Shown here one piece after another: positions 14,271 through 23,347 of a stretch of DNA of 30,447 nt; position 1 is the first letter of the stretch; every line of letters starts with the position of its first letter. The notes beneath the pieces were generated by a model that was not told the origin of the DNA, did no database searches, and worked only from the letters and a program-made list of their open reading frames with translations. The stretch is from the IMG/VR virus record IMGVR_UViG_3300025767_000084, positions 1-30,447 of that record; one strand, written 5' to 3'. The stretch comes from a virus. Both the position numbers and the translations under genes were made by a program.

Positions 14271-16508
14271 ATGGCATTAGGTAACGGCGGTTTAGACGCA
14301 CAAGTAGAAGCGCGTATGGATGCCTATCGAGGCGACCCACAGAAACTACAACAGCGTTACGGACAGAACAAAGAGCTTCTGGACCTGTTGGCGTTGCAAA
14401 AACTCACGGCTGAAAAGAAAGCCGTAGCCGCCGATATGCAGATGAAAGCGCAGCAGAACCCCAACACCATAGCGCAACAACGTGAACAAGAAGCCCTAGA
14501 CCTAGTAAAACAAGAGATGGGCGGTACGCTTGGACAGTTGGCGGCTAACACAAAAGGCACGCTCGACCAGAAGCAGGCCATGCAGCAAAAGAATATGGAT
14601 AAACTAGCGCAAAACGCTTCTCGACCCCAACCCGGCCCCGGCGCGGGTCTTGCGGGTCTTATGGGGGGTGCCGCGCGTCCTCCTGCACGTCCTGCTCAAG
14701 GTGGCGGTGTCGAAGGTATGCTTATGGCAAGGAACGCACAGCGTCCCAATGCACCTGTTCGCATGGCCCAAGGCGGTATTGTATCTTTTGCTGAAGGTGA
14801 AGGAGTGTCGTCTCCTTTTGGTCGGTGGTTCCGTACTACAGTAGATAGTGTCGGTGAAGATATGGCGCTACAACGGCTGAAACAAAAAGTAAAAACCAAG
14901 TACGGTGTGTTTGCGTCTCCAGCGGGAGCATTACGTGCGCAGTCTGATGCACAGCGGGCGTATGCTAAAAATGTGTTAGCAGCGGCGGACGATTTGAGTA
15001 AAGCACAGTTAATTGCATTGGCGGACGCAGAATTTGATTCGGGTATGACTGATCTATCCGCGCTCCCAGCAATTCCCATGAGTGCTTCAGTTACTCCTCC
15101 AGAAGATACTGTGGACGCCGCAGACCCACTGGCAACCGTAGAGTCGGAAGCTCCAGAAATAGACCCGGTGACAGGTAACGTGACTTTCCTACCCGCAGAG
15201 CAAGAGGACTTCTTCAGGGATGTGCAGACATCTTACCAACCTGTAGTGCCAAAAACGGCGGATACCGCACGATTGGATAAGTCTATTACTGAAATGACTG
15301 ACCAAGCAGGTGAAGTTCCTAAAATGGCCGAAGTAGCGCCGTTGGAAGCTGCGCCGTTGGAAGCTGTAGCTGCACCGTACGATGAGCAGGGGCAAGAAAT
15401 ATTGCGTAGTCTAACTGCGCGTTACGCTCAAGACATGACCGCGGACCCAGCGTCTGCCATACAAAACGCAAGAGCAAGTTCTGACACTTACTTTGATCGT
15501 GAGGGTAAAGCCGCAACCTACGCACAGCAAGAAGCAGATGAGCGTGCGCTGCAGGCGGAGACATTAGACCCAGCGCGGTTAAAACGACTTGCTGATATGC
15601 AGACACTTGCTGGAGGACGTAGAGGTTCTGGTGGCATGGGTTCCGCTTACGTAGCTGCGCAGCTTGCGCAAGACGAACGCCGTGGTGGAGGACTAAAAAC
15701 ACTGCGGAGTATTCAAGACACAGGTATAGCCTCAGATACTGGTATCGCGTCTTATGGAGCGCAGTCTGGCGAAAATGCGGGTTCTCGTGCAGAGGCGCGT
15801 AGAAGCGCGGGTATCACTGGGGCACGAGGGCTTCTTACAGACCAAGAAAACCGTGCGCTACAAGCACAACGTGAACGAAATGCCGTCAACATCGAAAATA
15901 AACGGTACGAACAAGACGTTGCTAAGGGCGACTTTAATGCCGCGCGTGAAGCACTGAGCCGACAAGGAGCCGCGTTGCGGGAGATCGTCGCTGCAAACTC
16001 GGACGATGTTAATAATCAAGTTAGAATCAATATTTCCGCTTCCGAAGATGAAAATAAATCCCGTGCAGCCGCAGTAGAGCAGAAGCTCGAAGTAGCAAAA
16101 GCTAAATCTGAAGAGCGGCTAAAACTAAACGAGAAGTTGTTTACCAGCGAGATAGAGCTACAGAAACTCGCGGATGCGAGAGCCGCGACTGTTACCACTA
16201 TGATTACAGAGGCTATGCAGAACGATCCGCAAGCTCTAGCTCTGCAGCAAAAGTTAAGGCAACTGTCACGAGCTGAAAACCCGGTAGAGTATGACCGTTT
16301 AAACGCGGAGCTTAATAAAATTAAAAGAGCTACAATCGAAACTTTGACCAGCATGTATAGCGCGTTTGCCGATAACTACGCAGATATGATTACGCTTAAC
16401 CAACGTATACAGCAAATACGGGCTGGTAACACTGCGATACAAAGTATGCCTCGACGGCTAGACCCGGACGACGTATCTATAAGCGAGCTTCCTACTGGAC
16501 CACAATAA
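14271..16508 (+). CDS. Large coiled-coil virion/ejection protein, 745 aa
   Basis: GAGGG precedes the ATG. Residues 1-110 are Gln/Lys/Ala-rich helix (LLALQKLTAEKKAVAADMQ). Residues about 118-160 are Pro/Gly/Ala-rich with an RMAQGGIVSFAEGEGV block, the same AxGGxV-type element as in the two preceding large genes. Residues about 180-400 are acidic and mostly disordered-looking. Residues about 400-500 contain Arg/Gly patches (GGRRGSGGMG), and about 515-720 is a long charged coiled coil rich in Glu, Lys and Arg. Architecture and order suggest a middle component of the ejection machinery, analogous in position to T7 gp15 or P22 ejection genes. Homology to those is not evident from sequence. Confidence 0.65.
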   Translation: MALGNGGLDAQVEARMDAYRGDPQKLQQRYGQNKELLDLLALQKLTAEKKAVAADMQMKAQQNPNTIAQQREQEALDLVKQEMGGTLGQLAANTKGTLDQKQAMQQKNMDKLAQNASRPQPGPGAGLAGLMGGAARPPARPAQGGGVEGMLMARNAQRPNAPVRMAQGGIVSFAEGEGVSSPFGRWFRTTVDSVGEDMALQRLKQKVKTKYGVFASPAGALRAQSDAQRAYAKNVLAAADDLSKAQLIALADAEFDSGMTDLSALPAIPMSASVTPPEDTVDAADPLATVESEAPEIDPVTGNVTFLPAEQEDFFRDVQTSYQPVVPKTADTARLDKSITEMTDQAGEVPKMAEVAPLEAAPLEAVAAPYDEQGQEILRSLTARYAQDMTADPASAIQNARASSDTYFDREGKAATYAQQEADERALQAETLDPARLKRLADMQTLAGGRRGSGGMGSAYVAAQLAQDERRGGGLKTLRSIQDTGIASDTGIASYGAQSGENAGSRAEARRSAGITGARGLLTDQENRALQAQRERNAVNIENKRYEQDVAKGDFNAAREALSRQGAALREIVAANSDDVNNQVRINISASEDENKSRAAAVEQKLEVAKAKSEERLKLNEKLFTSEIELQKLADARAATVTTMITEAMQNDPQALALQQKLRQLSRAENPVEYDRLNAELNKIKRATIETLTSMYSAFADNYADMITLNQRIQQIRAGNTAIQSMPRRLDPDDVSISELPTGPQ

Positions 16509-16517
16509 GGGCTACCA

Positions 16518-19500
16518 ATGGCACTTTATGAATTAACCGACCAAACTGGCAATAAAGTACAGGTAGAGGGTCCGTCTGGGGCGACCAAAGAACAGATTGT
16601 TCAAATCTACAACAACACTATGGCCGAGCAAGAACGTGCGCCAGAGCGTAAGTTACGCGCAGGGTTAGAGAAATACTACGGCACGCAGCAGGAATTAGCA
16701 GGTAACATCGCACGTAGTAGAAGACCTACGTTTGGCGACTACTTGGGTGAGGTTCCTAAAGGTCTTATTGGTGGCGCTGCAGGTATGGTGGAAACGGGTG
16801 CCTTGGGCCTCGCAGCTTTACTACCCGAAGGCGCAGAAGACGTTGTACGAGATGGCATCAAGGCTGTTGGCGGCGCGGTGCAAGACTACGTAGTCCCAGA
16901 CTTCAACTTAGAAGAAAGCATACCACGCAAAGTCAGTGAAGCCACAGGTTCGTTTGCCGGACTTGCAGCTACCACCATGATAAACCCTATAGCAGGTGTG
17001 GGGCTAGCAGTATCAGCAGGTGCAGGTGAAGCAAGTGAACGTGCCAGAGCCGAAGGCGCTTCTGTAGAAGATCGTAACCTGTCAGCGTTGTTGGGTATAA
17101 TCCCCGGTGCGCTAGAACTCTTACCCATCAAGTTCTTGTCTGTTATAAACAAAGCACAGAAACAAAAGATTACCGATGCACTTGCACGGATTGTGGAACA
17201 AGGCGGCATCGAAGCAGGGCAGGAAGCAGTGTCCTCCGTAGCGCAGAACCTAATTGCCCGTGAAGTTTACAAACCGGAACAAAGTCTAGTCGAAGGTACA
17301 GGAGAAGAAGCTGCGCTTGGCGGTACAGTTGGTGCCATCATCCAAGGCACGTTAGAACTTGTCACACCTAGAACCCGAGGCGGTACAGCAGACGGCGCAC
17401 TTGCAACAGATGCGGGGCCGCAGGGCGAGTTGTTCCCCGGCGAAGATTTGGGACAAGCACCACAACGACAAGAAGCAACCCCTGAACAAGGTGAATTGTT
17501 TCCTGACGAAGATTTAGGGCAAGCCCCAGAGGGACCAGACCCACGCCAAGGAGATTTATTTAGTCAGCCTGAAGAGACGCTTGCACGCCGCGCTAAAGAA
17601 CTAGAACGAGAAAAAGAAACGGTAATGCGCCGTCCTATGGGTGAGGCGATTGCTGAGTTTGAAGCAAAAGACGACAAGTTTTTTGAAAGGAATAAACGTG
17701 AAAGAGACGCGGCTCGTAGAGGAATAGCGTCATTAGAAGCAGCTCGACAACGCCCTGCCGCAGATACACGAGATATGCGAGATATGGTAACGGAGGCTCA
17801 AGATCAGGTTGCCGACGAACAGGCCAGAGAGCGTGAGGGTATACGCGCTGCACAACGGGATGACGTGGCCGCGTTTGAACAACCTGATTTATTTGCGCAA
17901 GAGGTAGAACGCGAACGCCGCCGTCTGGGACCAGAAGAACTTAGAGACCCCGAACAGTATATGGACGCAACCCTGTTTGAAGAAGCGGAAGCACCTGAGT
18001 TTGTAAGGCCCGCCGCAGAACGTGATCTTGTAGACATGATAGGCGAAGACGTTACCGCTACCGCCAGCGCCGCTGTGCGCAAAGGTAGAGCGGGTGCAAC
18101 AGAGCAAGACCTAGAAAATCGTCAAGCATTAGCAGCTCGTGCAAAAGCCGAGTCAGCCGCGGAAACAGCGCAAGGTAAACTAGACGCAGACCGAGCGGCG
18201 CAAACAGAAGCCACGCGTACTAAAGTGTTACAAGACACAGTAGCCAACGCAGGGGAAGTTCGTAGACCCGAAGCATTGCGTAACCTTTACGAGACGGCGC
18301 TAACAAATGCAGGTCTTGCAAACGCCAAGGCGACACCGCAAGAAATGGAAAGCCTGCGCCGTGCGTCTGATGTGATACGCGCAAAAGACCCTACGGTAGA
18401 AGCTATAGCCGCGCGTGAGGAGGCAAAAGACCCTGAACAACTAGCAATGGAGGCTAGAGTAGCACCCAAGGGTATTACACCGTTAAGAGCGAGTGTTGCT
18501 GTCCCTGAAGTTGCGGGGGAACCGTTAACAGCGCCCGAAAGGAAAGCTAATGTTAGTGCTAAAAGACCTGACCCAACAAGAAGTAGAATTAGCCCTGCGG
18601 GTGATCGACCAAGCAGTGCAGACGGAGGAGATGGGGCCGTTCGTCGTACCGGAGAGCCTACAACACCTGACGACAATGGAATGGGATCAGCTTTGCCTCG
18701 TGATGGAATCACTGGTGACGGAACAAAGTCAAGCAGTGATCCACTAGGGACTGTCACTCCTACACCTCGGAAAGTTAACCAGCCGACGGCGCAGGCCAAG
18801 GTAGAGTCTAAGTCAAAACCTGTTACACAGAAGACAGAACCTGCAGGCAATCGCAACGAGACTAACAGTGCCAGCAGACGTTCCGCTTTAGGTGGCAAAA
18901 CAATTCCGGCAGATGCCAAACGTGGCCCTATACCAGCGGGTATTAAAGGCGTTGCGCGTCCTAAAAAGGCAGAACCAGAAGCGAGACAAGTAGCACGTCT
19001 GTACGAAGAAGAAACACCTGCGGTGGTCAAGGAAGCATTTGGGGGCAAGCAAGAGGTTCCAACAACCAACCCGTTTAGCAACGCAGACAACAAGAAGATT
19101 AAAGACAAGATACTAGCTGGGTTTAGCAAAAGCGACAAAAGTAAGAAAGAAGTCGCGCCTGTTGTTGCGTATCTACGTGCGTACCCTAACCCGTTCGATG
19201 GGTTGAGCATGGCGTTGTTTGACCAGATAAACGGCACCCCGATGGCCACCAACGAAAGCACAAACGACAGCACAGCACGAGCAGCGGTAGAAGCTCGCCA
19301 GTTTATGGGCGGTATTCCAGCTACAAAAGGACAAGTGTCACCTGCAAACAGAGCTATCGCGTGGGCGCGGGTCAACTTGAGCAAAGAAGCCAACGAGAAA
19401 TTAGATCGACGCGCTAAAGAGATACAACTAAACCAAGTCCGTGCTGTCGTGTTTGAAGGCGGTCCTGATCGTGTCATGTCCGCACGTGATAAGAAGCTAC

Positions 19501-22500
19501 TACAAGATCGCAAGAGCTTGGAAGCCGCTATAGTCGGTGGCTACGCTGACCCCAAAGAGTTGGTCAAAGATTTTCCTGATGTGTATCCAAACATTGATGC
19601 AGTACGCGAGGCTATGGAAGACCCCGCGTTTGGCCGCATGGCGCTCGACTTAGGTGCGGTAGTCGGGCTAGACCTGCCGCTGCACCCCACTGTAGAAGAC
19701 GCAGTTAAAAAAGGTGACTTGGGCGATGTGCTATCCAATATCGCACTTACAAATCCCGTGCGCCAAGTTCGGCAAACAGCAAATGCTTTCCTGAAAGTAG
19801 TAGGCGACACAAAAGTTATTGTGAAGAAGAACCTCAAAGCCGAGGATGGTCGCCCCGTTGCAGGGTTGTTTGATCCAAAGACCAACACGATTTCGCTTGA
19901 CGCGGATGCTGGTATCAACACGCACACGATACTCCATGAGATGTCCCACGCAGGGATGTCGGCAGCATTGGCTGACCCTAAAAACGGGTTTGCCATACAG
20001 ATGAAAAAGCTATTCAAAGACTTGGATGGCTACCTTGGCAGTGCATACGGCGCACAAAACGTAGACGAGTTCTTGTCTGAGGCGCAGAGCAATCCAAGGT
20101 TCCGTTCTGATTTAGCCAGCATAAACATGAAGGGCGAAGAAGTTACCGCGCTGCAGCGGTTCTTTAACATAGCCAACAACTTCCTGAGTAAGTTCCTACC
20201 GTTTGTGAAGTCTCGTAATATAACTGCCTTGCAAGAAGTAGACGCACTTGTAGATGGGTTACTGGCACCTGCACCGAAATACCGCAACGCTAATCAGATG
20301 GCGATGATGTCCACTGTCGAGGGTGTCAAGAAGTTCACGAAGGACACCGTGCAAGCTACGAAAAAGTCGATAGACGCGGAAAGTCGCCAACAATTTAAAT
20401 ATGGTGCCCGTGACTTCTTATCGGAAGGGTTCTCGAAGAAGTCTAAAAACCTCTTGTTGAAACTTACAGGTTTGCAAGGGCTTGGGGACATAGCAGAATC
20501 AGTCGGATTGGGCAGAATGGGTCACGATCTGGATGAGTTGGTATCCAACCAACGTGGTGAAATTCAAACTGCCAACAAAATGATTGAAGATAAGATTGGC
20601 AAAATATTAACCAAGCTAAACAAAGGTACACCCGAAGCTGCGCAAAAGCGTACGGAAGCTCTAAACCGTTTGATCTACGACAACGACTACGGCGCTACTA
20701 TCTATCAGGTAGACCCAACAAAACCACAGGGTACGTATATCAACAAAGACGGTAGCCCTCGCATGGACAATGATGGTAACGACCTGTTGGAAGTGTGGAA
20801 GAAACAACGCGCTGACTGGAACGCATTGGGGCCAGACGGGCAAGCTGTCTACAACGAGATGCGAGCAGTGTACAAAGATCAGTACGAAAAGCTCAAAGCT
20901 GTTGTTCTTAAACAGATTGACGAGTTGGTACAGAACCCCGATGACGCGGCTAAACTAAAAAGAGACATCTTTGCCAAGCTGTTCGACTCTAGCACCTTAG
21001 ATGTTTACTTCCCGCTGATGCGTGATGGTGACTACGTGCTACGTTACGAGGTTAAAAACCCTAAGTCTTCACGAGAAGCCAGTGTAGTGCAGACATTCAC
21101 CACTGCCGCAGAACGTGATGACGCCGCAAAAATGTACAAGGCAAACAAAGACTACAAGAATGTAGAGTTTGTTGAAGAGATAACCGCGAACACTTTTAAA
21201 GGTACGGGTACTGACCCGAGCTTCGCGTACGATACACTCAGCATCTTGGACAAAAACAAAGTGCCACAAGATGTGAAAGATCAGGTGCTCAAGTTGTTCA
21301 TCAACTCTTTGCCCGAGACATCGTTTGCTAGGTCATTGCAGAAACGTAAGGGAACACCGGGGTACATGCAGGACTCCGTGTATGCTCTCAAGACAAAGGG
21401 CTACACTCTTGCAAGCCAAACGGCCAAACTTAAATACGGTGCGCTTTTACGCCAGTATGAAAAAGACTTGGACGCCTTTGAGCGCCTTGAGGTGCCAGCG
21501 GCTAAAAGTATTGTCGGCAAAGGAGCTGAACGACTCACCGCCGCGTTTGGAGATGTAAAAGCTGAATTAAAAGATCGCGCACGGTTCGCACGGGTGGGCG
21601 CTAAAAATGGTGATGTAGAAGCTATTGCACGTAGGCTTAATCAAACTGCGTTTATCTACACTATCGGCTTCAACGCGTCCTCTGCGCTGGTTAACTTATC
21701 GCAAATACCTCTGCTTGTAGCGCCGTTCTTAGGAGGCAAACACGGGTATACAAAAACGTATAAAGCCATCAAAGCTGCCTACGGCAACACACTGCTGGGC
21801 GGTAAACGCGGTGGTGGAACGAACTCTATCTTGGACTTTTACGATATATCCGACAAAGGTAACTTCACCTTGAAGAGAGGGCTGAAGCTCCCTGAAGGCA
21901 AAGAAGCCGAGCTGCGCAACATGGAAGCCTTGGTGCAGACTGCAGCAAAACGGGGTCTGTTGGGTCAAGGATTCCTAGCGGAAGCTATGGGTCTAAACGA
22001 AAGCAGCCGCATCAAAAAGGGTAGTAAAGTCGGTAACGCTTTGGATAACGCGTCCGTTCTGTCTGCTTGGCTATTCAACCACGCGGAACAACTTAACCGT
22101 CAGGTGACGCTGATGGCATCGTTCAACCTAGCGTTAGATAGCGTGACAAAGGGTAAACCAAACAGCGCCAGCGCAGCGCAAATCGAAGAAGCCGTGCAAC
22201 AGGCCATCTACGACACACAGCAAACAAACGGTGGTACGTTCCTAGAGACCGCGCCTAGCATAGCGCGAGAAGGTGTTGGCCGCGTTGCGTTTATGTACAA
22301 AAACTACGGTTTGCAGATGTACTACACCATGTTGAAGACCGCCAAGATCGCCATGGACAGTGACAAGGGTGCGTTGTTTGGTAAAGAAGGATCACCCGAA
22401 CGTAAGGCCGCGGTGAAACAACTTATCGGTATGCACGGATCAGCGTTGTTCTTCGCAGGTGTCCAAGGTCTGCCGCTATACGGCGCAGTCAAACTAATCG

Positions 22501-23258
22501 CTAACCTGTTCTTCTTGGATGACGAGGAAGAAGATTTTGATACACTCGTGCGTCAGTACATGGGTGAAGGTTGGTACAAAGGCGCTGTAACTGAACTCGC
22601 GGGTATAGACGTTGCAAGTCGTATGGCGCTCACAGGATTGTTGATCCAAGAAAACAGGTTTAACAATGATCCGTCCCTAGAAGAAACTATAGGGTTCTAC
22701 GTAGGTGGGCCTGCACTCAGCGTAGCTAACCGCCTGTATCGTGGTGGTTCTGACCTGTTCTCTTCAGAGGGAGATACGCAACGCGGCATTGAAAATATCA
22801 TGCCAGCGGGTCTGGCAAACGCATACAAATCTACCTTCGGCAGGTACGCGCAGGAGGGTGGTATATACACGCGGCGTAACGACCCCATCTACGATGACAT
22901 GACTGGCGGTGAGTTGATTGCTCAAGCTCTGGGCTTCCCACCAACAGAGTATACGTTCCGTCAAGAACAGAATAGCGTCACCAAACGTATCGACATCGCG
23001 GTTGGGCAACGGCGCTCCGCTCTACATAAGAAGCTATACATAGCGCAGCGCATGGGTGACTTTGATGCTGAGATGGAAATCTACGACGAGATTGACAAAT
23101 TTAACGCTCGTCACCCTGAAGCAGAGATCAACGCTAAATCCATAGAGCGTTCATTGAAGCAACACGCCAAAACTTCTTCAGAGATGTATAACGGGGTAAC
23201 TCTAAGCCCCTTGTATCGTGATGCTCTGGAAATGATCCGAGACTCCTACAAGCAATAA
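16518..23258 (+). CDS. Giant polyvalent/ejection protein with HExxH metallopeptidase motif, 2,246 aa
   Basis: The N-terminus (MALYELTDQTGNKVQVEGPSG) is the small beta domain that often opens phage ejection proteins. Gly/Ala-rich segments (about 75-160) could be membrane-active. Residues 300-460 are charged, with four QGELF/QGDLF/QPDLF motifs. About 665-800 is disordered. A zincin-like domain lies near 1040-1260, with HEMSH at 1140-1144 and candidate third ligands E1184 or E1188. The last 600 residues (IGFNASSALVNLSQIPLLV, YKNYGLQMYYTML, a hydrophobic LFFAGVQGLPLYGAVKLI segment) match the pattern of large polyvalent-protein-associated domains found in phage proteins injected with DNA. It would be packaged and delivered into the host, where the peptidase could act on the cell wall or host proteins. 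The start is supported by AAGGG upstream. A separate reading frame overlaps residues 678-743. Confidence 0.75.
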   Translation: MALYELTDQTGNKVQVEGPSGATKEQIVQIYNNTMAEQERAPERKLRAGLEKYYGTQQELAGNIARSRRPTFGDYLGEVPKGLIGGAAGMVETGALGLAALLPEGAEDVVRDGIKAVGGAVQDYVVPDFNLEESIPRKVSEATGSFAGLAATTMINPIAGVGLAVSAGAGEASERARAEGASVEDRNLSALLGIIPGALELLPIKFLSVINKAQKQKITDALARIVEQGGIEAGQEAVSSVAQNLIAREVYKPEQSLVEGTGEEAALGGTVGAIIQGTLELVTPRTRGGTADGALATDAGPQGELFPGEDLGQAPQRQEATPEQGELFPDEDLGQAPEGPDPRQGDLFSQPEETLARRAKELEREKETVMRRPMGEAIAEFEAKDDKFFERNKRERDAARRGIASLEAARQRPAADTRDMRDMVTEAQDQVADEQAREREGIRAAQRDDVAAFEQPDLFAQEVERERRRLGPEELRDPEQYMDATLFEEAEAPEFVRPAAERDLVDMIGEDVTATASAAVRKGRAGATEQDLENRQALAARAKAESAAETAQGKLDADRAAQTEATRTKVLQDTVANAGEVRRPEALRNLYETALTNAGLANAKATPQEMESLRRASDVIRAKDPTVEAIAAREEAKDPEQLAMEARVAPKGITPLRASVAVPEVAGEPLTAPERKANVSAKRPDPTRSRISPAGDRPSSADGGDGAVRRTGEPTTPDDNGMGSALPRDGITGDGTKSSSDPLGTVTPTPRKVNQPTAQAKVESKSKPVTQKTEPAGNRNETNSASRRSALGGKTIPADAKRGPIPAGIKGVARPKKAEPEARQVARLYEEETPAVVKEAFGGKQEVPTTNPFSNADNKKIKDKILAGFSKSDKSKKEVAPVVAYLRAYPNPFDGLSMALFDQINGTPMATNESTNDSTARAAVEARQFMGGIPATKGQVSPANRAIAWARVNLSKEANEKLDRRAKEIQLNQVRAVVFEGGPDRVMSARDKKLLQDRKSLEAAIVGGYADPKELVKDFPDVYPNIDAVREAMEDPAFGRMALDLGAVVGLDLPLHPTVEDAVKKGDLGDVLSNIALTNPVRQVRQTANAFLKVVGDTKVIVKKNLKAEDGRPVAGLFDPKTNTISLDADAGINTHTILHEMSHAGMSAALADPKNGFAIQMKKLFKDLDGYLGSAYGAQNVDEFLSEAQSNPRFRSDLASINMKGEEVTALQRFFNIANNFLSKFLPFVKSRNITALQEVDALVDGLLAPAPKYRNANQMAMMSTVEGVKKFTKDTVQATKKSIDAESRQQFKYGARDFLSEGFSKKSKNLLLKLTGLQGLGDIAESVGLGRMGHDLDELVSNQRGEIQTANKMIEDKIGKILTKLNKGTPEAAQKRTEALNRLIYDNDYGATIYQVDPTKPQGTYINKDGSPRMDNDGNDLLEVWKKQRADWNALGPDGQAVYNEMRAVYKDQYEKLKAVVLKQIDELVQNPDDAAKLKRDIFAKLFDSSTLDVYFPLMRDGDYVLRYEVKNPKSSREASVVQTFTTAAERDDAAKMYKANKDYKNVEFVEEITANTFKGTGTDPSFAYDTLSILDKNKVPQDVKDQVLKLFINSLPETSFARSLQKRKGTPGYMQDSVYALKTKGYTLASQTAKLKYGALLRQYEKDLDAFERLEVPAAKSIVGKGAERLTAAFGDVKAELKDRARFARVGAKNGDVEAIARRLNQTAFIYTIGFNASSALVNLSQIPLLVAPFLGGKHGYTKTYKAIKAAYGNTLLGGKRGGGTNSILDFYDISDKGNFTLKRGLKLPEGKEAELRNMEALVQTAAKRGLLGQGFLAEAMGLNESSRIKKGSKVGNALDNASVLSAWLFNHAEQLNRQVTLMASFNLALDSVTKGKPNSASAAQIEEAVQQAIYDTQQTNGGTFLETAPSIAREGVGRVAFMYKNYGLQMYYTMLKTAKIAMDSDKGALFGKEGSPERKAAVKQLIGMHGSALFFAGVQGLPLYGAVKLIANLFFLDDEEEDFDTLVRQYMGEGWYKGAVTELAGIDVASRMALTGLLIQENRFNNDPSLEETIGFYVGGPALSVANRLYRGGSDLFSSEGDTQRGIENIMPAGLANAYKSTFGRYAQEGGIYTRRNDPIYDDMTGGELIAQALGFPPTEYTFRQEQNSVTKRIDIAVGQRRSALHKKLYIAQRMGDFDAEMEIYDEIDKFNARHPEAEINAKSIERSLKQHAKTSSEMYNGVTLSPLYRDALEMIRDSYKQ
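17421..17561 (+). repeat. QGELF/QGDLF motif repeats in the giant ejection protein
   Basis: QGELFPGEDLGQAP (residue 302) and QGELFPDEDLGQAP (324) form a 66-base tandem repeat, followed by QGDLF (344). A fourth, QPDLF, is at residue 455 (position 17880). Q-x-[DS]-L-F is the usual bacterial sliding-clamp-binding pentapeptide, so clamp binding is one possible reading. A simple linker repeat is the other. Confidence 0.6.
18550..18747 (+). CDS. Overprinted small gene nested inside the ejection gene, 65 aa
   Basis: This frame lies in the +1 frame relative to the surrounding 2,246-residue gene. AAAGGA at 18538-18543 is 6 bases before the ATG, a near-ideal ribosome-binding site. The product reads like a normal helical protein: LTQQEVELALRVIDQAVQTE, then PFVVPESLQHL, then TTMEWDQLCLVMESLV and a short tail, with Leu/Val/Ile at helix-like spacing. 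In the same stretch the host frame is only Pro/Ser/Gly/Asp/Arg-rich filler (for example RPDPTRSRISPAGDRPSSAD), as expected when the second frame is the one under selection. Function not recognised; a small adaptor or regulator is possible. It is not excluded that the frame is an accident of composition. Confidence 0.6.
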   Translation: MLVLKDLTQQEVELALRVIDQAVQTEEMGPFVVPESLQHLTTMEWDQLCLVMESLVTEQSQAVIH

Positions 23259-23301
23259 AAAACCCCCGCTATTGCAGTGCGAAACCTAGCCAAGCGGGGG
23301 T
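23257..23301 (-). terminator. Rho-independent terminator for the minus-strand operon
   Basis: ACCCCCGCT (23262-23270) pairs perfectly with AGCGGGGGT (23293-23301), a 9-bp GC-rich stem around a 22-base loop. On the minus strand the stem is followed at once by six U residues (the A run at 23257-23262). On the plus strand no U-tract follows, so it ends transcription coming leftwards from the replication genes and at most weakly affects the plus-strand ejection operon, whose stop codon touches it. The loop is longer than usual. Confidence 0.8.
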
Positions 23302-23303
23302 AC

Positions 23304-23335
23304 AGGAGGAGAACGACAAGTAAGTGGGACTTGTC
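23304..23335. other. Orphan ribosome-binding-like sequence and hairpin in the convergent gap
   Basis: AGGAGGAGAACGAC (23304-23317) on the plus strand matches the AGGAGAACG motif this phage uses before minus-strand genes, but it is followed by AAGTAAG with no start codon. Overlapping its end, GACAAGT (23315-23321) and ACTTGTC (23329-23335) form a 7-bp hairpin with a 7-base loop. This may be a remnant of a lost gene or a spacer hairpin at the convergent junction. Confidence 0.45.
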
Positions 23336-23347
23336 AAGTGTAATATA

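Noticed and set aside
15754-15957. Plus-strand nested Lys/Arg-rich frame in the 745-residue gene
   Set aside because: Shifted reading of a Glu/Lys/Gln-rich coiled coil; no start signal; the outer frame is also well structured here.
18287-19513. Minus-strand open frame of 408 codons opposite the giant ejection gene
   Set aside because: Its Ser/Ala/Leu/Arg-rich composition is the mirror of the plus-strand gene's codon pattern, no ribosome-binding site or family motif is seen, and the plus-strand gene is well supported.
23257-23301. Terminator for the plus-strand ejection operon
   Set aside because: The stem lacks a U-tract on the plus strand; the six-base tract is on the minus side.
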